Shown: one piece after another, positions 32,897 through 42,100 of the stretch
Layout: each line of letters opens with the position of its first letter
Numbering within the stretch: the first letter of the stretch is position 1
From: DASRDS01 sp035652495
GTDB lineage: Bacteria; Gemmatimonadota; Gemmatimonadetes; Gemmatimonadales; Gemmatimonadaceae
DNA length: 64,000 nucleotides
Assembly: GCA_035652495.1 (NCBI GenBank)
Contig: DASRDS010000236.1
Coordinates: 12,468 to 76,467, forward strand
Direction: 5' to 3'
Notes under the pieces: model-generated
Told to the model about the DNA's origin: nothing
Database searches by the model: none
What the model saw: only the letters and a program-made list of their open reading frames with translations
Made by a program: the position numbers and the translations under genes

Positions 32897-33571
32897 ATGA
32901 AGATCCTCGTGATCGAGGACGATCCAACGGTCGGCCAGTTCGTGAAGCGGGGACTCGAGGAGCAGCGCTGGGGCGTCGATCTCGTGGGCGACGGCGAGGA
33001 AGGGGAACGCCTCGCCAGCTCCGACAGCTACGACCTCGTCATCCTCGACATGCGGTTGCCCGGCAAGCCGGGCCTTCAGGTGCTGCACTCCCTGCGGGCT
33101 CGCGGGATATCATGCCCGGTGCTCGTACTGACCGCGCAGGATGCGGTGGATGCCAAGGTGCAGACGCTGCGCGCGGGCGCCGACGACTACGTCACCAAGC
33201 CGTTCGCGTTCGAGGAGCTCCTGGCGCGGGTCGAAGCCGTCTCCCGCCGCCCGCGCGCCCTGTCGTCGCCGGCGCTCCGCATCGACGACCTGGTCCTGGA
33301 CCGCGACACGCGCGAGGTCAAACGCGACGGCCAGGCCATCGAGCTGACGCCGAAAGAGTACGCGGTGCTCGAATACTTAGTCCGTCATGCTGGCAAGGTC
33401 ATGAGTCGCACGCTCATCACCGAGTATGCGTGGGGGTATCATTTCGATCCCGGCACGAACATCGTGGACGTCGTCATCAACCACCTGCGCAAAAAGATCG
33501 ACGCGGGCCACGATCGGAAGCTGATCCACACTGTACGAGGCGTCGGGTACGTAGTTAGAGCAGGTAGTTAG
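32897..33571 (+). CDS. OmpR/PhoB-type response regulator
   Basis: A 224-residue regulator. Receiver: IEDDP acidic pair, phospho-Asp in LVILDMRLPG, VLTAQD and TKPFAFEELLAR. C-terminal winged helix: LTPKEYAVLEYLVRHAGKVMSR and NIVDVVINHLRKKID then LIHTVRGVGYVVRAG. It starts 9 bp after the NtrC-type gene and is followed by its likely kinase at 33684, so two two-component pairs are stacked in one direction. Confidence 0.95.
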   Translation: MKILVIEDDPTVGQFVKRGLEEQRWGVDLVGDGEEGERLASSDSYDLVILDMRLPGKPGLQVLHSLRARGISCPVLVLTAQDAVDAKVQTLRAGADDYVTKPFAFEELLARVEAVSRRPRALSSPALRIDDLVLDRDTREVKRDGQAIELTPKEYAVLEYLVRHAGKVMSRTLITEYAWGYHFDPGTNIVDVVINHLRKKIDAGHDRKLIHTVRGVGYVVRAGS

Positions 33572-33683
33572 TCCAACGACTTCTTTACATGCTCGTCAAG
33601 CGGTGCGACTCAGCGGATATGCGACCAGGCGGATCGATGCTGGCCATGTCCAATAGTGGGCGTCGTTTGCCCACTCCCTAGTC

Positions 33684-35162
33684 ATGGCCAGTATAAGAGC
33701 ACAGCTGACTATAGCGTATGCCGCCGCATTAGTGACGACGGTGGCGGTGTTCGCTGGGATCTCGTACGCGACGACGCGTTCGGCCGACCAGGCCGCGCGC
33801 GAGCACGCGTTGGAGCAGTACGTCGCGACCGAGGCTGACCTTTTGCTCCGCACGGTGCAACAAGCGGAAGCGAGTGGCGAACCGCTCGTCACCTACACGA
33901 TCGTTCCGGTGTCGAGCAAGAAGAACGACACGATCCCGAACGTGACGCCGCGGCTCCGCACCGTGCTCGAAGGCGTTCCCGATTACGCGCTGGTGCTCGA
34001 CGCCAAGGGCCGCACGTTCTACAACTCGTTCGCGTTCCGCCAGCTCGACCAGGACGACCAGGTGACGCTCAACCAGACCGCGATCGCGATGCGCGCGGAT
34101 CGATTGCCGCCGGAGGCACTCGAACTGCGCTCGCGGCGGATCCTGCTCATGGCGCGCAGCCTCCCCGGGGCCGGTCCGGTCGATCGCGTGGTGGCGGGAT
34201 CCGAGGCCAAGGACGAGGGCGCGGCCCCGGTCGTGCTCGTGCCGGCGATCTTCATCGCGGCGCCGATCATTCTCTTGATCTCGATCGCGGCCGCCTACGT
34301 GATCGCCGGCCGCGCGTTCCGTCCCGTCGACGGCATCATTAACGAAGTCGAGGCGATCACCGACGGCCGCAGCTTGCACCGGCGACTCGCGCTCGATGGC
34401 TCGGGCGACGAGCTGAGTCGTTTGACGCGGACGCTGAACGCCATGATCGAGCGCCTGGAGAGCTCGTTCGGCGCGCTCCGCCGATTCACGGCAGACGCGA
34501 GCCATGAGCTCAAGACCCCGCTCACCGTGATGCGCGCGGACGTCGAGCGCGCGATGCTGACGCCGCACGTGTCGACGGAACAGCTGGAGGCGCTCGAGGA
34601 AGCGTTGCGTGAAGTACGCAGAATGTCGGATCTGGTCGACAGTTTGTTGACCCTGGCGCGAGCGGACGAAGGGCGATTCGATCTCATCCGTGAGCCGGTG
34701 GCGCTCGAACCATTAGTTCGCGACATCTATGAGACCGCGATGATCCTCGGCGAGGATGCCGGCATCAGCGTGTACTTGCCGGTCATGGAGGAGGTGACCG
34801 TTTCCGGCGACCCGGAGCGACTCCGGCAATTGTTTCTCAATCTGGTGACCAACGCTATCAAGTACACGCCGCGTGGCGGACGCGTCGATTTGAGTCTCAG
34901 CAAACGGCTGGACGCTATCACGTTTACGGTGCGCGACTCGGGCATCGGCATCGCCGCCAACGACTTGCCGCACATCTTCGATCGGTTCTGGCGCGCCGAC
35001 CGCGTCCGTTCGCGCGCGACCGAACGTGGCGGGTTCGGCTTAGGACTGGCTATCGCGCAGTACATTGCGCACGCGCACGGTGGCTCGCTCACGGTGAGCT
35101 CGCGCCTCGGCCGTGGCAGCGTGTTTACCGTGACGCTGCCGCTCGATTTAAGCAACTCTTAA
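33684..35162 (+). CDS. HAMP-domain sensor histidine kinase
   Basis: 492 residues. An N-terminal membrane helix (IAYAAALVTTVAVFAGISYA), a periplasmic sensor of about 155 residues, a second helix (LVPAIFIAAPIILLISIAAAYVI), a HAMP linker (FRPVDGIINEVEAITDGRSLHRR), the phospho-acceptor His in ADASHELKTPLTVMRA, and the ATPase (LFLNLVTNAIKYT, RDSGIGIA, GGFGLGLAIAQYI). The arrangement matches CusS/BaeS-like kinases. It is the probable partner of the OmpR-type regulator 112 bp upstream. The signal is unknown. Confidence 0.93.
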   Translation: MASIRAQLTIAYAAALVTTVAVFAGISYATTRSADQAAREHALEQYVATEADLLLRTVQQAEASGEPLVTYTIVPVSSKKNDTIPNVTPRLRTVLEGVPDYALVLDAKGRTFYNSFAFRQLDQDDQVTLNQTAIAMRADRLPPEALELRSRRILLMARSLPGAGPVDRVVAGSEAKDEGAAPVVLVPAIFIAAPIILLISIAAAYVIAGRAFRPVDGIINEVEAITDGRSLHRRLALDGSGDELSRLTRTLNAMIERLESSFGALRRFTADASHELKTPLTVMRADVERAMLTPHVSTEQLEALEEALREVRRMSDLVDSLLTLARADEGRFDLIREPVALEPLVRDIYETAMILGEDAGISVYLPVMEEVTVSGDPERLRQLFLNLVTNAIKYTPRGGRVDLSLSKRLDAITFTVRDSGIGIAANDLPHIFDRFWRADRVRSRATERGGFGLGLAIAQYIAHAHGGSLTVSSRLGRGSVFTVTLPLDLSNS

Positions 35163-35243
35163 TCTCGTAATCATTCCGTCGCCAGGCGCGATGGCTAGTT
35201 TCTGGCCTTACGAGCTCGAGTCCCATCCGGCCAGGAGCAGACA

Positions 35244-35948
35244 TTGTTCAACACGCTGTTGGAGTCAAAGCCGCAGAAGGTGAAGCGCGGAGGTGCATCG
35301 ACGTTCAGTATCGTGATGCACGCGGCGCTGATCACCGCTGCCGCTGTGGCTACCGCGCACGCGGCGATCAAGAACGAGAAGACCAAGGAAGAAAAGATCC
35401 AGTTCGCTGAGGCTCCGAAGCCCGAGCCCCCGCCGCCGCCGAAGACGCCGCCGCCGCCCGACGTGACGGTCGCGCCTCCGCCGCCGAAGGGCTTCCAGGT
35501 GCTGACGGCGCCGGTGAACATCCCGGACGTGCTGCCGAACGTCGACCTGTCAAAGAAAGTGACTGACGAGGCCGACTTCTCTGGGAAGGGCGTCGCCGGT
35601 GGTACCTCGAAAGGGAAAGAAGGCGGCACGGGTGTCGTGACCGACCAGCCGTACTTCGACTTCCAGGTCGAGAAGCAAGCGGGCCAGGTCCCGGGCAGCG
35701 CAACGCCTGAGTACCCGGAGATGCTGCGGTCCGCGAATATCGAAGGCGAGGTGCTGGCGCAGTTCGTGGTCGACACGAGCGGGAAGGTCGACATGGGGAC
35801 CTTCAAGGTGCTGAAGTCGACGAACGATGCGTTCACCGATGCGGTGAAGCGCGCCCTGCCTCGCATGAAGTTCTTCGCCGCCGAGATCGGCGGACGGAAA
35901 GTGAAAGAGCTCGTTCAAGAACCGTTCGCATTCAACCTAAGCAAGTAA
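35244..35948 (+). CDS. TonB-family energy transducer (first)
   Basis: 234 residues: one N-terminal membrane anchor (FSIVMHAALITAAAVATAHA), a Pro-rich spacer (KPEPPPPPKTPPPPDVTVAP), a Gly-rich stretch, and a TonB C-terminal domain (TPEYPEMLRSANIEGEVLAQFVVDTSGKV, then DAVKRALPRMKFFAAEIGG and QEPFAFNL). It should carry the proton-motive force to outer-membrane receptors. The start is TTG at 35244 with GGAG 7 bases upstream; no ATG is suitable. It heads the ExbB-ExbD-ExbD-TonB series. Confidence 0.9.
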   Translation: MFNTLLESKPQKVKRGGASTFSIVMHAALITAAAVATAHAAIKNEKTKEEKIQFAEAPKPEPPPPPKTPPPPDVTVAPPPPKGFQVLTAPVNIPDVLPNVDLSKKVTDEADFSGKGVAGGTSKGKEGGTGVVTDQPYFDFQVEKQAGQVPGSATPEYPEMLRSANIEGEVLAQFVVDTSGKVDMGTFKVLKSTNDAFTDAVKRALPRMKFFAAEIGGRKVKELVQEPFAFNLSK

Positions 35949-35967
35949 ACCCCGAGGCGTCGTCCAG

Positions 35968-36705
35968 ATGAATCTCTCGCTCGTAGACCTCTTCGTATCG
36001 ATGGGCCCTTTCGCGAAGGGGATTGTCGTTGTGCTGGCGATCATGTCGATCTTCTCGCTCTCGATCATGATCCAGAAGTGGTGGAATCTCCGCTCGGCGC
36101 AGAACGAGACGCGGAAGTTCGCCCCCGAGTTCTCGCAGTTCCTCGAGGAAGACAACCTCGGCGAAGCGATCAAGCTGGCCGAAGGCTACAAGAAGTCGCA
36201 TGTCGCGCGCGTGCTCGGTGGCGCGCTGGGCGAGATCAAGCCGCTGATCCAGGAAGGCTCGGTCACGGTCGCCGACATTAACTCGGCCGAGCGTGCGGTC
36301 GAGCGCGAAATGCTGATGAACATCGTGCTCCTCAAGCGCGGCCTGGGCGTGCTCGCCACGGTCGGCGCCACGGCGCCGTTCGTCGGACTGCTCGGCACCA
36401 CGATGGGTATCGTCAACGCCTTCACGGGTATGGCCGCGTCGGGTTCCGGCGGTCTGTCCGCGATCTCGGCCGGTGTCGCCGAGGCGCTGATCACGACGGC
36501 GTTCGGTCTCTTGGTCGCTATCCCGGCGGTGTGGGCGTACAACTACTTCCAGACGAAGATCGACAACCTCACGGCGGAGATGACGTACTCCTCGAAGGAG
36601 ATGATCGACTATCTCATCAAGGGCGTCTCGGGCGAGTTTGGCCGGTCGCGCTTCACCCGCGAGTTCAACACCGCGTCGGGCGCCAACGCGCCGATCGCGC
36701 AGTAA
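35968..36705 (+). CDS. ExbB/TolQ-type proton channel protein
   Basis: A 245-residue MotA/TolQ/ExbB protein with three membrane helices: IVVVLAIMSIFSLSIMIQKWW near residue 15-35, GLGVLATVGATAPFVGLLGTTMGIVNAF near 130-157, and ISAGVAEALITTAFGLLVAIPAVWAYNYF near 170-200. The Thr and Gly-rich pattern of the channel segments is conserved. It forms the pentameric pore around the ExbD dimer. It lies 19 bp after the first TonB gene. Confidence 0.94.
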   Translation: MNLSLVDLFVSMGPFAKGIVVVLAIMSIFSLSIMIQKWWNLRSAQNETRKFAPEFSQFLEEDNLGEAIKLAEGYKKSHVARVLGGALGEIKPLIQEGSVTVADINSAERAVEREMLMNIVLLKRGLGVLATVGATAPFVGLLGTTMGIVNAFTGMAASGSGGLSAISAGVAEALITTAFGLLVAIPAVWAYNYFQTKIDNLTAEMTYSSKEMIDYLIKGVSGEFGRSRFTREFNTASGANAPIAQ

Positions 36706-36714
36706 GGAGCCGCT

Positions 36715-37191
36715 ATGGCGATGGCCGTAGGAGGAGGCGGCGGAGTCAAAGCCGAGCCGAACGTGACGCCGATGATCGACGTCATGCTCGTTCTCCTCAT
36801 CATCTTTATGATCGTGATCCCGGCGATCAGCGCCGGGTTCAACGCCCAGCCTCCCAAGGGCGTGAACTTGAAAGCCCACCCCGAAGAGAACGATGACGTA
36901 GTCCTAGGCATTGATAAGGACGGGAACTACTACCTGAACAAGAAGCCGATCCGCGCCGCGGATCTGCAGACCGCGCTGACGAACATCTATCAAGCGCGGG
37001 CCGAGGATAAGCGGCTGTTCCTCAAGGCGGACGCGGGGCTCGACTACTCCAAAGTGGTCGACGCGATCGACATCGCGGCGAAGTCGGGTGCGCGCTTCAC
37101 CGGGTTGATCTCCGACCAGAAGCCGGGCACGGCCTCGACGGTCGCGGGTGATAACCCGATGGAGAAGAGCAGCGGTGGAGGGAAGCCATAA
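36715..37191 (+). CDS. ExbD/TolR-type protein (first copy)
   Basis: 158 residues with one N-terminal helix bearing the proton-carrying Asp: EPNVTPMIDVMLVLLIIFMIV near residues 15-37. The periplasmic part (DKDGNYYLNKKPI, DKRLFLKADAGLDYSKVVDAIDIA) follows the ExbD fold and the tail is Ser/Gly-rich. Its stop overlaps the ATG of the second ExbD by one base. Confidence 0.93.
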   Translation: MAMAVGGGGGVKAEPNVTPMIDVMLVLLIIFMIVIPAISAGFNAQPPKGVNLKAHPEENDDVVLGIDKDGNYYLNKKPIRAADLQTALTNIYQARAEDKRLFLKADAGLDYSKVVDAIDIAAKSGARFTGLISDQKPGTASTVAGDNPMEKSSGGGKP

Positions 37192-37610
37192 TGGCGATGT
37201 CCGCCGGGAGCAGCAATACGGGCCTCAGCAACGAGCCGAACGTCACGCCGATGATCGATGTGCTGCTGGTGCTCTTGATCATCTTCATGCTCGTCGTGCC
37301 GATGGCGCGGAAAGCGATCGACATCAACTTGCCCGATCCGACGCCGCAACCGGCGACGGTGACCAAGTCCGATCAGATCGTGCTCGAGGTCTGCAAGAAC
37401 AACGTGTGGTCGATCAACAAGCAACCGGTCGACCCGACGCCGCAGGCGCTGGCCGCGAAGATCAAGGAGATCTACGATCCGCGTCCGGAGAAGATCATCT
37501 TCGTGAAGGGATGTCCGGAGGCGAAGTATCAGGACGTCATCACGGCGATGGACATTGCCCGCGGCGGTGGCGTGAAGGTGATCGGCGTTCCGCCAAAGGA
37601 CGCGAAATAG
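37191..37610 (+). CDS. ExbD/TolR-type protein (second copy)
   Basis: 139 residues, again with EPNVTPMIDVLLVLLIIFMLV carrying the conserved Asp. The periplasmic domain differs from the first copy and has two cysteines (VLEVCKNN, FVKGCPEAKY) that may form a disulfide. Two different ExbD proteins in one operon suggest a heterodimer in the pore or alternation between the two TonB-like partners. Confidence 0.93.
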   Translation: MAMSAGSSNTGLSNEPNVTPMIDVLLVLLIIFMLVVPMARKAIDINLPDPTPQPATVTKSDQIVLEVCKNNVWSINKQPVDPTPQALAAKIKEIYDPRPEKIIFVKGCPEAKYQDVITAMDIARGGGVKVIGVPPKDAK

Positions 37611-37625
37611 CGTTAATTTCCGGAT

Positions 37626-38411
37626 GTGACTGATGACACACCCACCGGCGGCCGAGCACCCTATCGGCCGCCGGTCGGCTTTCCGGAGGGCCAGGAGCGC
37701 CGATGGCGTGGCCTCCTCGCGTCCATCGCGATTCACGGCGGGATCATTCTGCTCCTGCTGATTCCCGCGGTCGCGGCGCTCATCGTCACGGACCCTCGCA
37801 CCGCTGGATTCCTCGGCCTGCCGGGCGGCGGCGGTGGCGGGAGCAGTACGGAGCATCTCCGATTTATCGAAGCTGGGCCGCCGGTCACGGCGCCGCCCGT
37901 CAAGCCAAAAGCTCCGCAGCCAGTGCCACCACCGGTCCCCCCGCCGCGTGTCGCGCCGGCTCAGGTACCGCCGCCTACACCGCCGCCCACGCCAGCCGCG
38001 CCGGCTCCGAGTGCCGACACCTCGCACACGGCGGCACCGGCGTCAGGCACCGGTGGCCCGGGAGCTGGCCCGGGCACCGGCGGCGGGACCGGCGCCGGCA
38101 CCGGCACCGGAACTGGGAACGGCAAAGGTCCAGGGACAGGCGGTGATGGCGCCTCGAAGATCAAAGCCACCACCAAATTTTCGACCTACGCGGCGGTCGA
38201 CCCCCCAAAGCGCCCGCGCCCCTTTCATCTCGTCGCTGTCTTCGAGGTTGCCCCGAGCGGCGCGTCCCGTCTGCTCAGCGTCACCAAGGCTGACGACGGG
38301 GACTTCAATAAGAAGATGCGGGAACGCTTGCTCGAAACGGAATTCCACCCCGCGACGCTGGCGAACGGTACGGCCGTCATGGACACCGTCGCGTTGTACG
38401 CCGACTACTAA
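37626..38411 (+). CDS. TonB-like energy transducer (second)
   Basis: 261 residues, start GTG at 37626. A membrane anchor (LLASIAIHGGIILLLLIPAV) follows a short cytoplasmic lead; then a Pro-rich spacer (PPVPPPRVAPAQVPPPTPPP) and a very Gly/Thr-rich stretch (GPGTGGGTGAGTGTGTGNG). The C-terminal domain (FHLVAVFEVAPSGASRLLSV, RERLLETEFHPATLANG) resembles a short TonB C-terminal domain but lacks the YP motif typical of TonB. It may be a TolA-like or atypical TonB protein. Confidence 0.82.
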   Translation: MTDDTPTGGRAPYRPPVGFPEGQERRWRGLLASIAIHGGIILLLLIPAVAALIVTDPRTAGFLGLPGGGGGGSSTEHLRFIEAGPPVTAPPVKPKAPQPVPPPVPPPRVAPAQVPPPTPPPTPAAPAPSADTSHTAAPASGTGGPGAGPGTGGGTGAGTGTGTGNGKGPGTGGDGASKIKATTKFSTYAAVDPPKRPRPFHLVAVFEVAPSGASRLLSVTKADDGDFNKKMRERLLETEFHPATLANGTAVMDTVALYADY

Positions 38412-38475
38412 GTGGGCGGCTGGCTATCCTGTTGCCAGAGGCGTAGTTTTGCCAAGCTTTCAAGCCCGAGGTGGA

Positions 38476-39945
38476 ATGAGCAGCGTCGCCGCGCATCCGG
38501 ACGCGACACGAGCTGAAGACTCACGACCGCACGCGGACTTCGTCAGAGCACTGACCCTTACGGACGCGACCATGTTGGTCGCCGGCTCAATGGTCGGCTC
38601 GGGCATCTTTATCGTTTCCGCCGATATCTCGCGGACGGTCGGTTGGCCAGTCTGGCTCCTCGCGGCTTGGGTGATGACCGGCGTCATCACGTTGCTCGGT
38701 GCGCTCGCCTACGGTGAGCTCGCCGGCATGTTCCCTAAGGCCGGCGGCCAGTATGTGTACCTGCGCGAGTCGCTCGGGCCGCTCACCGGCTTTCTCTACG
38801 GCTGGACGCTGTTCGTCGTCATTCAAACGGGCACGATCGCCGCGGTCGCGGTCGCGTTCGGGAAATATCTCGGCGTCATCTTTCCGTCGCTGACGCCCGA
38901 CGCCTTCCCGTGGCTCCCGCACGCGGCGTTCAAGACGCCGGACGGATCGATCGAACTCGGGCTCTCGCCACAACGGATCGTCGCGATTCTCTCGATCTGG
39001 GTCCTCACCTGGATCAATTTGCGCGGGATCCGCGAGGGCAAGTTCATTCAGACGACCCTGACGATCATCAAGGTGACGGCTCTGGTTGCGTTGATCGTGT
39101 TAGGGCTGACGATCGGGCGAAACGCGTCGGCGCTGTCGGCGAACTTCGCCGCCGGGCACTTCGCGCCGGAGCTCTCGACGCTCACCGGCGCGTTTGCGAT
39201 CGTCTTCGCCTCGGCCATGGTCGGTTCGCTCTTCTCGAGCGACGCCTGGAACAACGTCACGTTCGCCGCCGCCGAGGTCCAGAATCCCAGCCGCAATCTT
39301 CCGCTGGCGCTGGTCCTCGGTACGGGCCTCGTGATGCTGCTCTACGTCTCGGCGAACGTTTCGTATCTGAGCGTCCTTCCGTTGCACGCCATCGCGACCG
39401 CGCCCCAGGATCGTGTCGCGACCGCGGCGGTCGCCGTCGTATTCGGTGGCTCGGCCGCGGTGATCATGGCCGCCGCGATCCTGATCTCGACGTTCGGCTG
39501 CAACAACGGGTTGATTTTGGCGGGCGCGCGCGTCTACTACGCCATGGCGAAGGACGCGTTGTTCTTCAAGCACGCCGGGACGCTGAGCGACCGCGGCGTG
39601 CCGGCGGGTGCGCTCATCGTGCAGGCGGCCTGGACGACGCTGCTCTGCCTGACCGGGACGTACAGCCAGTTGCTCACGTATGTCATCTTCGCCGCCCTCG
39701 TCTTCTATGTCTTGACGACGATCGGCCTCTTCGTGCTTCGCGCACGCCGCCCGGACGCCGAGCGTCCGTACCGGGCGATCGGGTATCCCGTGCTGCCGGC
39801 GCTCTATATTGTGCTCGCGTCGGCGATCAGCATAGCCCTGCTGATCGCGGACAAGACGCGGGCCCAATCGCTCATCGGGCTCGTGCTCGTGCTCATCGGC
39901 GTGCCGGTCTACTACGCGTGGCAGCGCCTTTCCAACTCCAACTGA
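38476..39945 (+). CDS. APC-family amino acid permease
   Basis: 489 residues with about twelve membrane helices. The first helix carries the unwound substrate-binding motif GSMVGSGIFIVSADI, and AYGELAGMFPKAGGQYVYLRE marks helices 2-3, both standard in APC transporters. GGMSSVAAH at 38476 is taken as the start, with GGTGG upstream; the frame is open much further 5' but that part lies out of frame inside the TonB-like gene. Substrate is unknown. The next gene follows 4 bp after the stop. Confidence 0.92.
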   Translation: MSSVAAHPDATRAEDSRPHADFVRALTLTDATMLVAGSMVGSGIFIVSADISRTVGWPVWLLAAWVMTGVITLLGALAYGELAGMFPKAGGQYVYLRESLGPLTGFLYGWTLFVVIQTGTIAAVAVAFGKYLGVIFPSLTPDAFPWLPHAAFKTPDGSIELGLSPQRIVAILSIWVLTWINLRGIREGKFIQTTLTIIKVTALVALIVLGLTIGRNASALSANFAAGHFAPELSTLTGAFAIVFASAMVGSLFSSDAWNNVTFAAAEVQNPSRNLPLALVLGTGLVMLLYVSANVSYLSVLPLHAIATAPQDRVATAAVAVVFGGSAAVIMAAAILISTFGCNNGLILAGARVYYAMAKDALFFKHAGTLSDRGVPAGALIVQAAWTTLLCLTGTYSQLLTYVIFAALVFYVLTTIGLFVLRARRPDAERPYRAIGYPVLPALYIVLASAISIALLIADKTRAQSLIGLVLVLIGVPVYYAWQRLSNSN

Positions 39946-39949
39946 TATC

Positions 39950-42100
39950 ATGAACCCAACGCAGTTCCAACTGCTCGGTCTCATCGTTGGGCTGAGCGTG
40001 CTCGCGCTCGGCTTCGCCCTGTGGCTCTCACGGTGGGTACTCGCGCGCCAGCGCGGCAAGCCCGAGATGCAGAAGATCTCGGACGCCATCCAACAAGGCG
40101 CGGAAGCATTCCTCGCGCGGCAGTATCGCACGATCACGCTGCTGGCGGTGCTGGTCGCGGTGCTGATCTTCATCGGGTACGGATTCCTCCGCACGCCGAA
40201 CGCCTCCGATCCGACCAGCGATCCCAAGTCGCTGGCGCTCTACATCACGATCTCGTTCCTGCTCGGCGCGCTCGCGTCCGGGATCGCCGGCTACATGGGC
40301 ATGTGGGTCTCGATCCGCGCCAACATTCGCGTCGCGGCGGCCGCGCTGTCATCGTTGAACGACGCGCTGCAGGTCGCGCTGCGCTCCGGCGCGGTCGCGG
40401 GCCTCTTCGTCGTCGCGCTGTCGTTGCTCGGCGTCGGCGGCCTCTTCTGGGTGCTGACCGCGCTCGGGGTACCGCCGAGCAAGATTCCGTTCTTGATCGT
40501 CGGCTTTGGCTTCGGCGCCTCCTTCGTCGCGCTGTTCGCGCAGCTTGGCGGCGGCATCTATACGAAGGCCGCCGACGTTGGCGCGGACCTCGTCGGCAAG
40601 GTCGAAGCGGGTATTCCTGAGGATGACCCGCGCAACCCCGCCGTGATCGCGGACCTCGTCGGTGACAACGTCGGCGACTGCGCCGGCCGTGGCGCCGATC
40701 TGTTCGAGTCGACGGCGGCGGAGAACATCGGCGCGATGATCCTTGGCGTGCTGCTGTTCCCGTACTTCGGAGTCTCCGGCATTCTCTTCCCCCTAGTCGT
40801 TGGCGCCATCGGATTAGTGGCGTCGATCATCGGGGTACTGTCGGTCCGCACGCGTGAAGACGGCGATCCTATGCACGCGCTCAACCGCGGTTTCTATTTG
40901 ACCGCGATCCTGGCGTTGATCGGGTTCTTCTTCGCCAGCCGCACCCTGCTCAACTCGCCTCAGGCCCCGAACGCCTGGTGGCACTTCTTCCTGTGTGGCT
41001 GCGTTGGCTTGGGCACCGCGTTCGCCTTCCTGGTGATCACGCAGTACTACACCGAGTACGCCTACAAGCCCGTGAGAGAGATCGCTGAGGCCAGTCAGAC
41101 GGGTCCGGCGACGAACATTATCTCGGGTCTCGCGGTCGGCATGCAGGCGACCGTGCTCCCCGTCATCACGATCGGCATCGCCATCGTCTTGAGTTACTTT
41201 CTCGGTCGCTCGAGTGGTCTCGTGAACGCCGCGGGTGAACAGATCGGCGGTCTGTACGGCACCGCCGCGGCGACGATGGGTATGCTCGGCGCGTGCGCCT
41301 ATATCCTCGCGATGGACACGTTCGGCCCCATTACGGACAACGCCGGCGGCATTATCGAGATGTCGCAGCAGCCCGAGTCGGTTCGCACCATTACCGACCG
41401 GCTCGATGCCGTTGGTAATACCACCAAGGCGCTGACCAAGGGGTACGCCATTGGTTCGGCTGCCCTCGCGGCGTTCTTGTTGTTCTCGGCGTACCTCGAC
41501 GAAGTCTTCAATTACTCGCACCAGCGCATCCGAGTCGACATCTCACGTCCCGAACTCTTCGTCGCGGGGTTGCTCGGCGCGATGTTGGTCTTCTGGTTTA
41601 CGTCGCTGGCGATCAAAGCCGTCGGGCGGGCGGCGTATTCCGTGATCAATGAAGTGAGACGGCAGTTCAAGGAACGTCCCGGCATCATGAAGGGTACGGA
41701 GCAGCCGGATTATGCTCGCTCCGTCGATATCGTCACCATCTCGGCGCTCCGCGAAATGATCGTTCCGGGGGCGCTCGTCGTCTTCTTTCCGATCGTCGTC
41801 GGGCTGGGGTTCAAGGCCGTCGGCGCGGGGGCCGAGGCCGTCGCGGCATTTTTGATGGTCGCCACGATCGCCGGTATTCTCATGGCGCTCTTCCTGAACA
41901 CCGGCGGTGGCGCCTGGGATAACGCGAAGAAGTACATCGAGACCGGCGTGTATGGCGGCAAGCGCTCGGATGCGCACAAGGCCGCCGTGGTCGGCGATAC
42001 GGTCGGCGATCCGTTCAAGGATACCGCCGGTCCGTCGTTGCACGTGCTGATCAAGCTGCTCAGCACGATCACGCTCGTGCTGGCGCCGTTGTTTATCTAG
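39950..42100 (+). CDS. hppA: membrane-bound pyrophosphatase, apparently K+-independent
   Basis: A 716-residue polytopic protein with about 16 helices that couples PPi hydrolysis to ion pumping. PPi-binding motifs are clear: ADVGADLVGKVEAGIPEDD, then DLVGDNVGDCAGRGADLFE and VVGDTVGDPFKDTAGPSLH. At residues 489-494 the sequence is GNTTKA; the Lys (493) is the residue that in this family replaces the K+ site and marks K+-independent, proton-pumping enzymes, whereas K+-dependent forms have Ala. Automatic labels of K+-stimulated sodium pump would therefore be doubtful. The stop abuts the next ATG. Confidence 0.93.
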   Translation: MNPTQFQLLGLIVGLSVLALGFALWLSRWVLARQRGKPEMQKISDAIQQGAEAFLARQYRTITLLAVLVAVLIFIGYGFLRTPNASDPTSDPKSLALYITISFLLGALASGIAGYMGMWVSIRANIRVAAAALSSLNDALQVALRSGAVAGLFVVALSLLGVGGLFWVLTALGVPPSKIPFLIVGFGFGASFVALFAQLGGGIYTKAADVGADLVGKVEAGIPEDDPRNPAVIADLVGDNVGDCAGRGADLFESTAAENIGAMILGVLLFPYFGVSGILFPLVVGAIGLVASIIGVLSVRTREDGDPMHALNRGFYLTAILALIGFFFASRTLLNSPQAPNAWWHFFLCGCVGLGTAFAFLVITQYYTEYAYKPVREIAEASQTGPATNIISGLAVGMQATVLPVITIGIAIVLSYFLGRSSGLVNAAGEQIGGLYGTAAATMGMLGACAYILAMDTFGPITDNAGGIIEMSQQPESVRTITDRLDAVGNTTKALTKGYAIGSAALAAFLLFSAYLDEVFNYSHQRIRVDISRPELFVAGLLGAMLVFWFTSLAIKAVGRAAYSVINEVRRQFKERPGIMKGTEQPDYARSVDIVTISALREMIVPGALVVFFPIVVGLGFKAVGAGAEAVAAFLMVATIAGILMALFLNTGGGAWDNAKKYIETGVYGGKRSDAHKAAVVGDTVGDPFKDTAGPSLHVLIKLLSTITLVLAPLFI

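Noticed and set aside
37834..38475. N-terminal extension of the amino acid permease
   Set aside because: It lies out of frame within the TonB-like gene; the permease begins at 38476 directly before helix 1.
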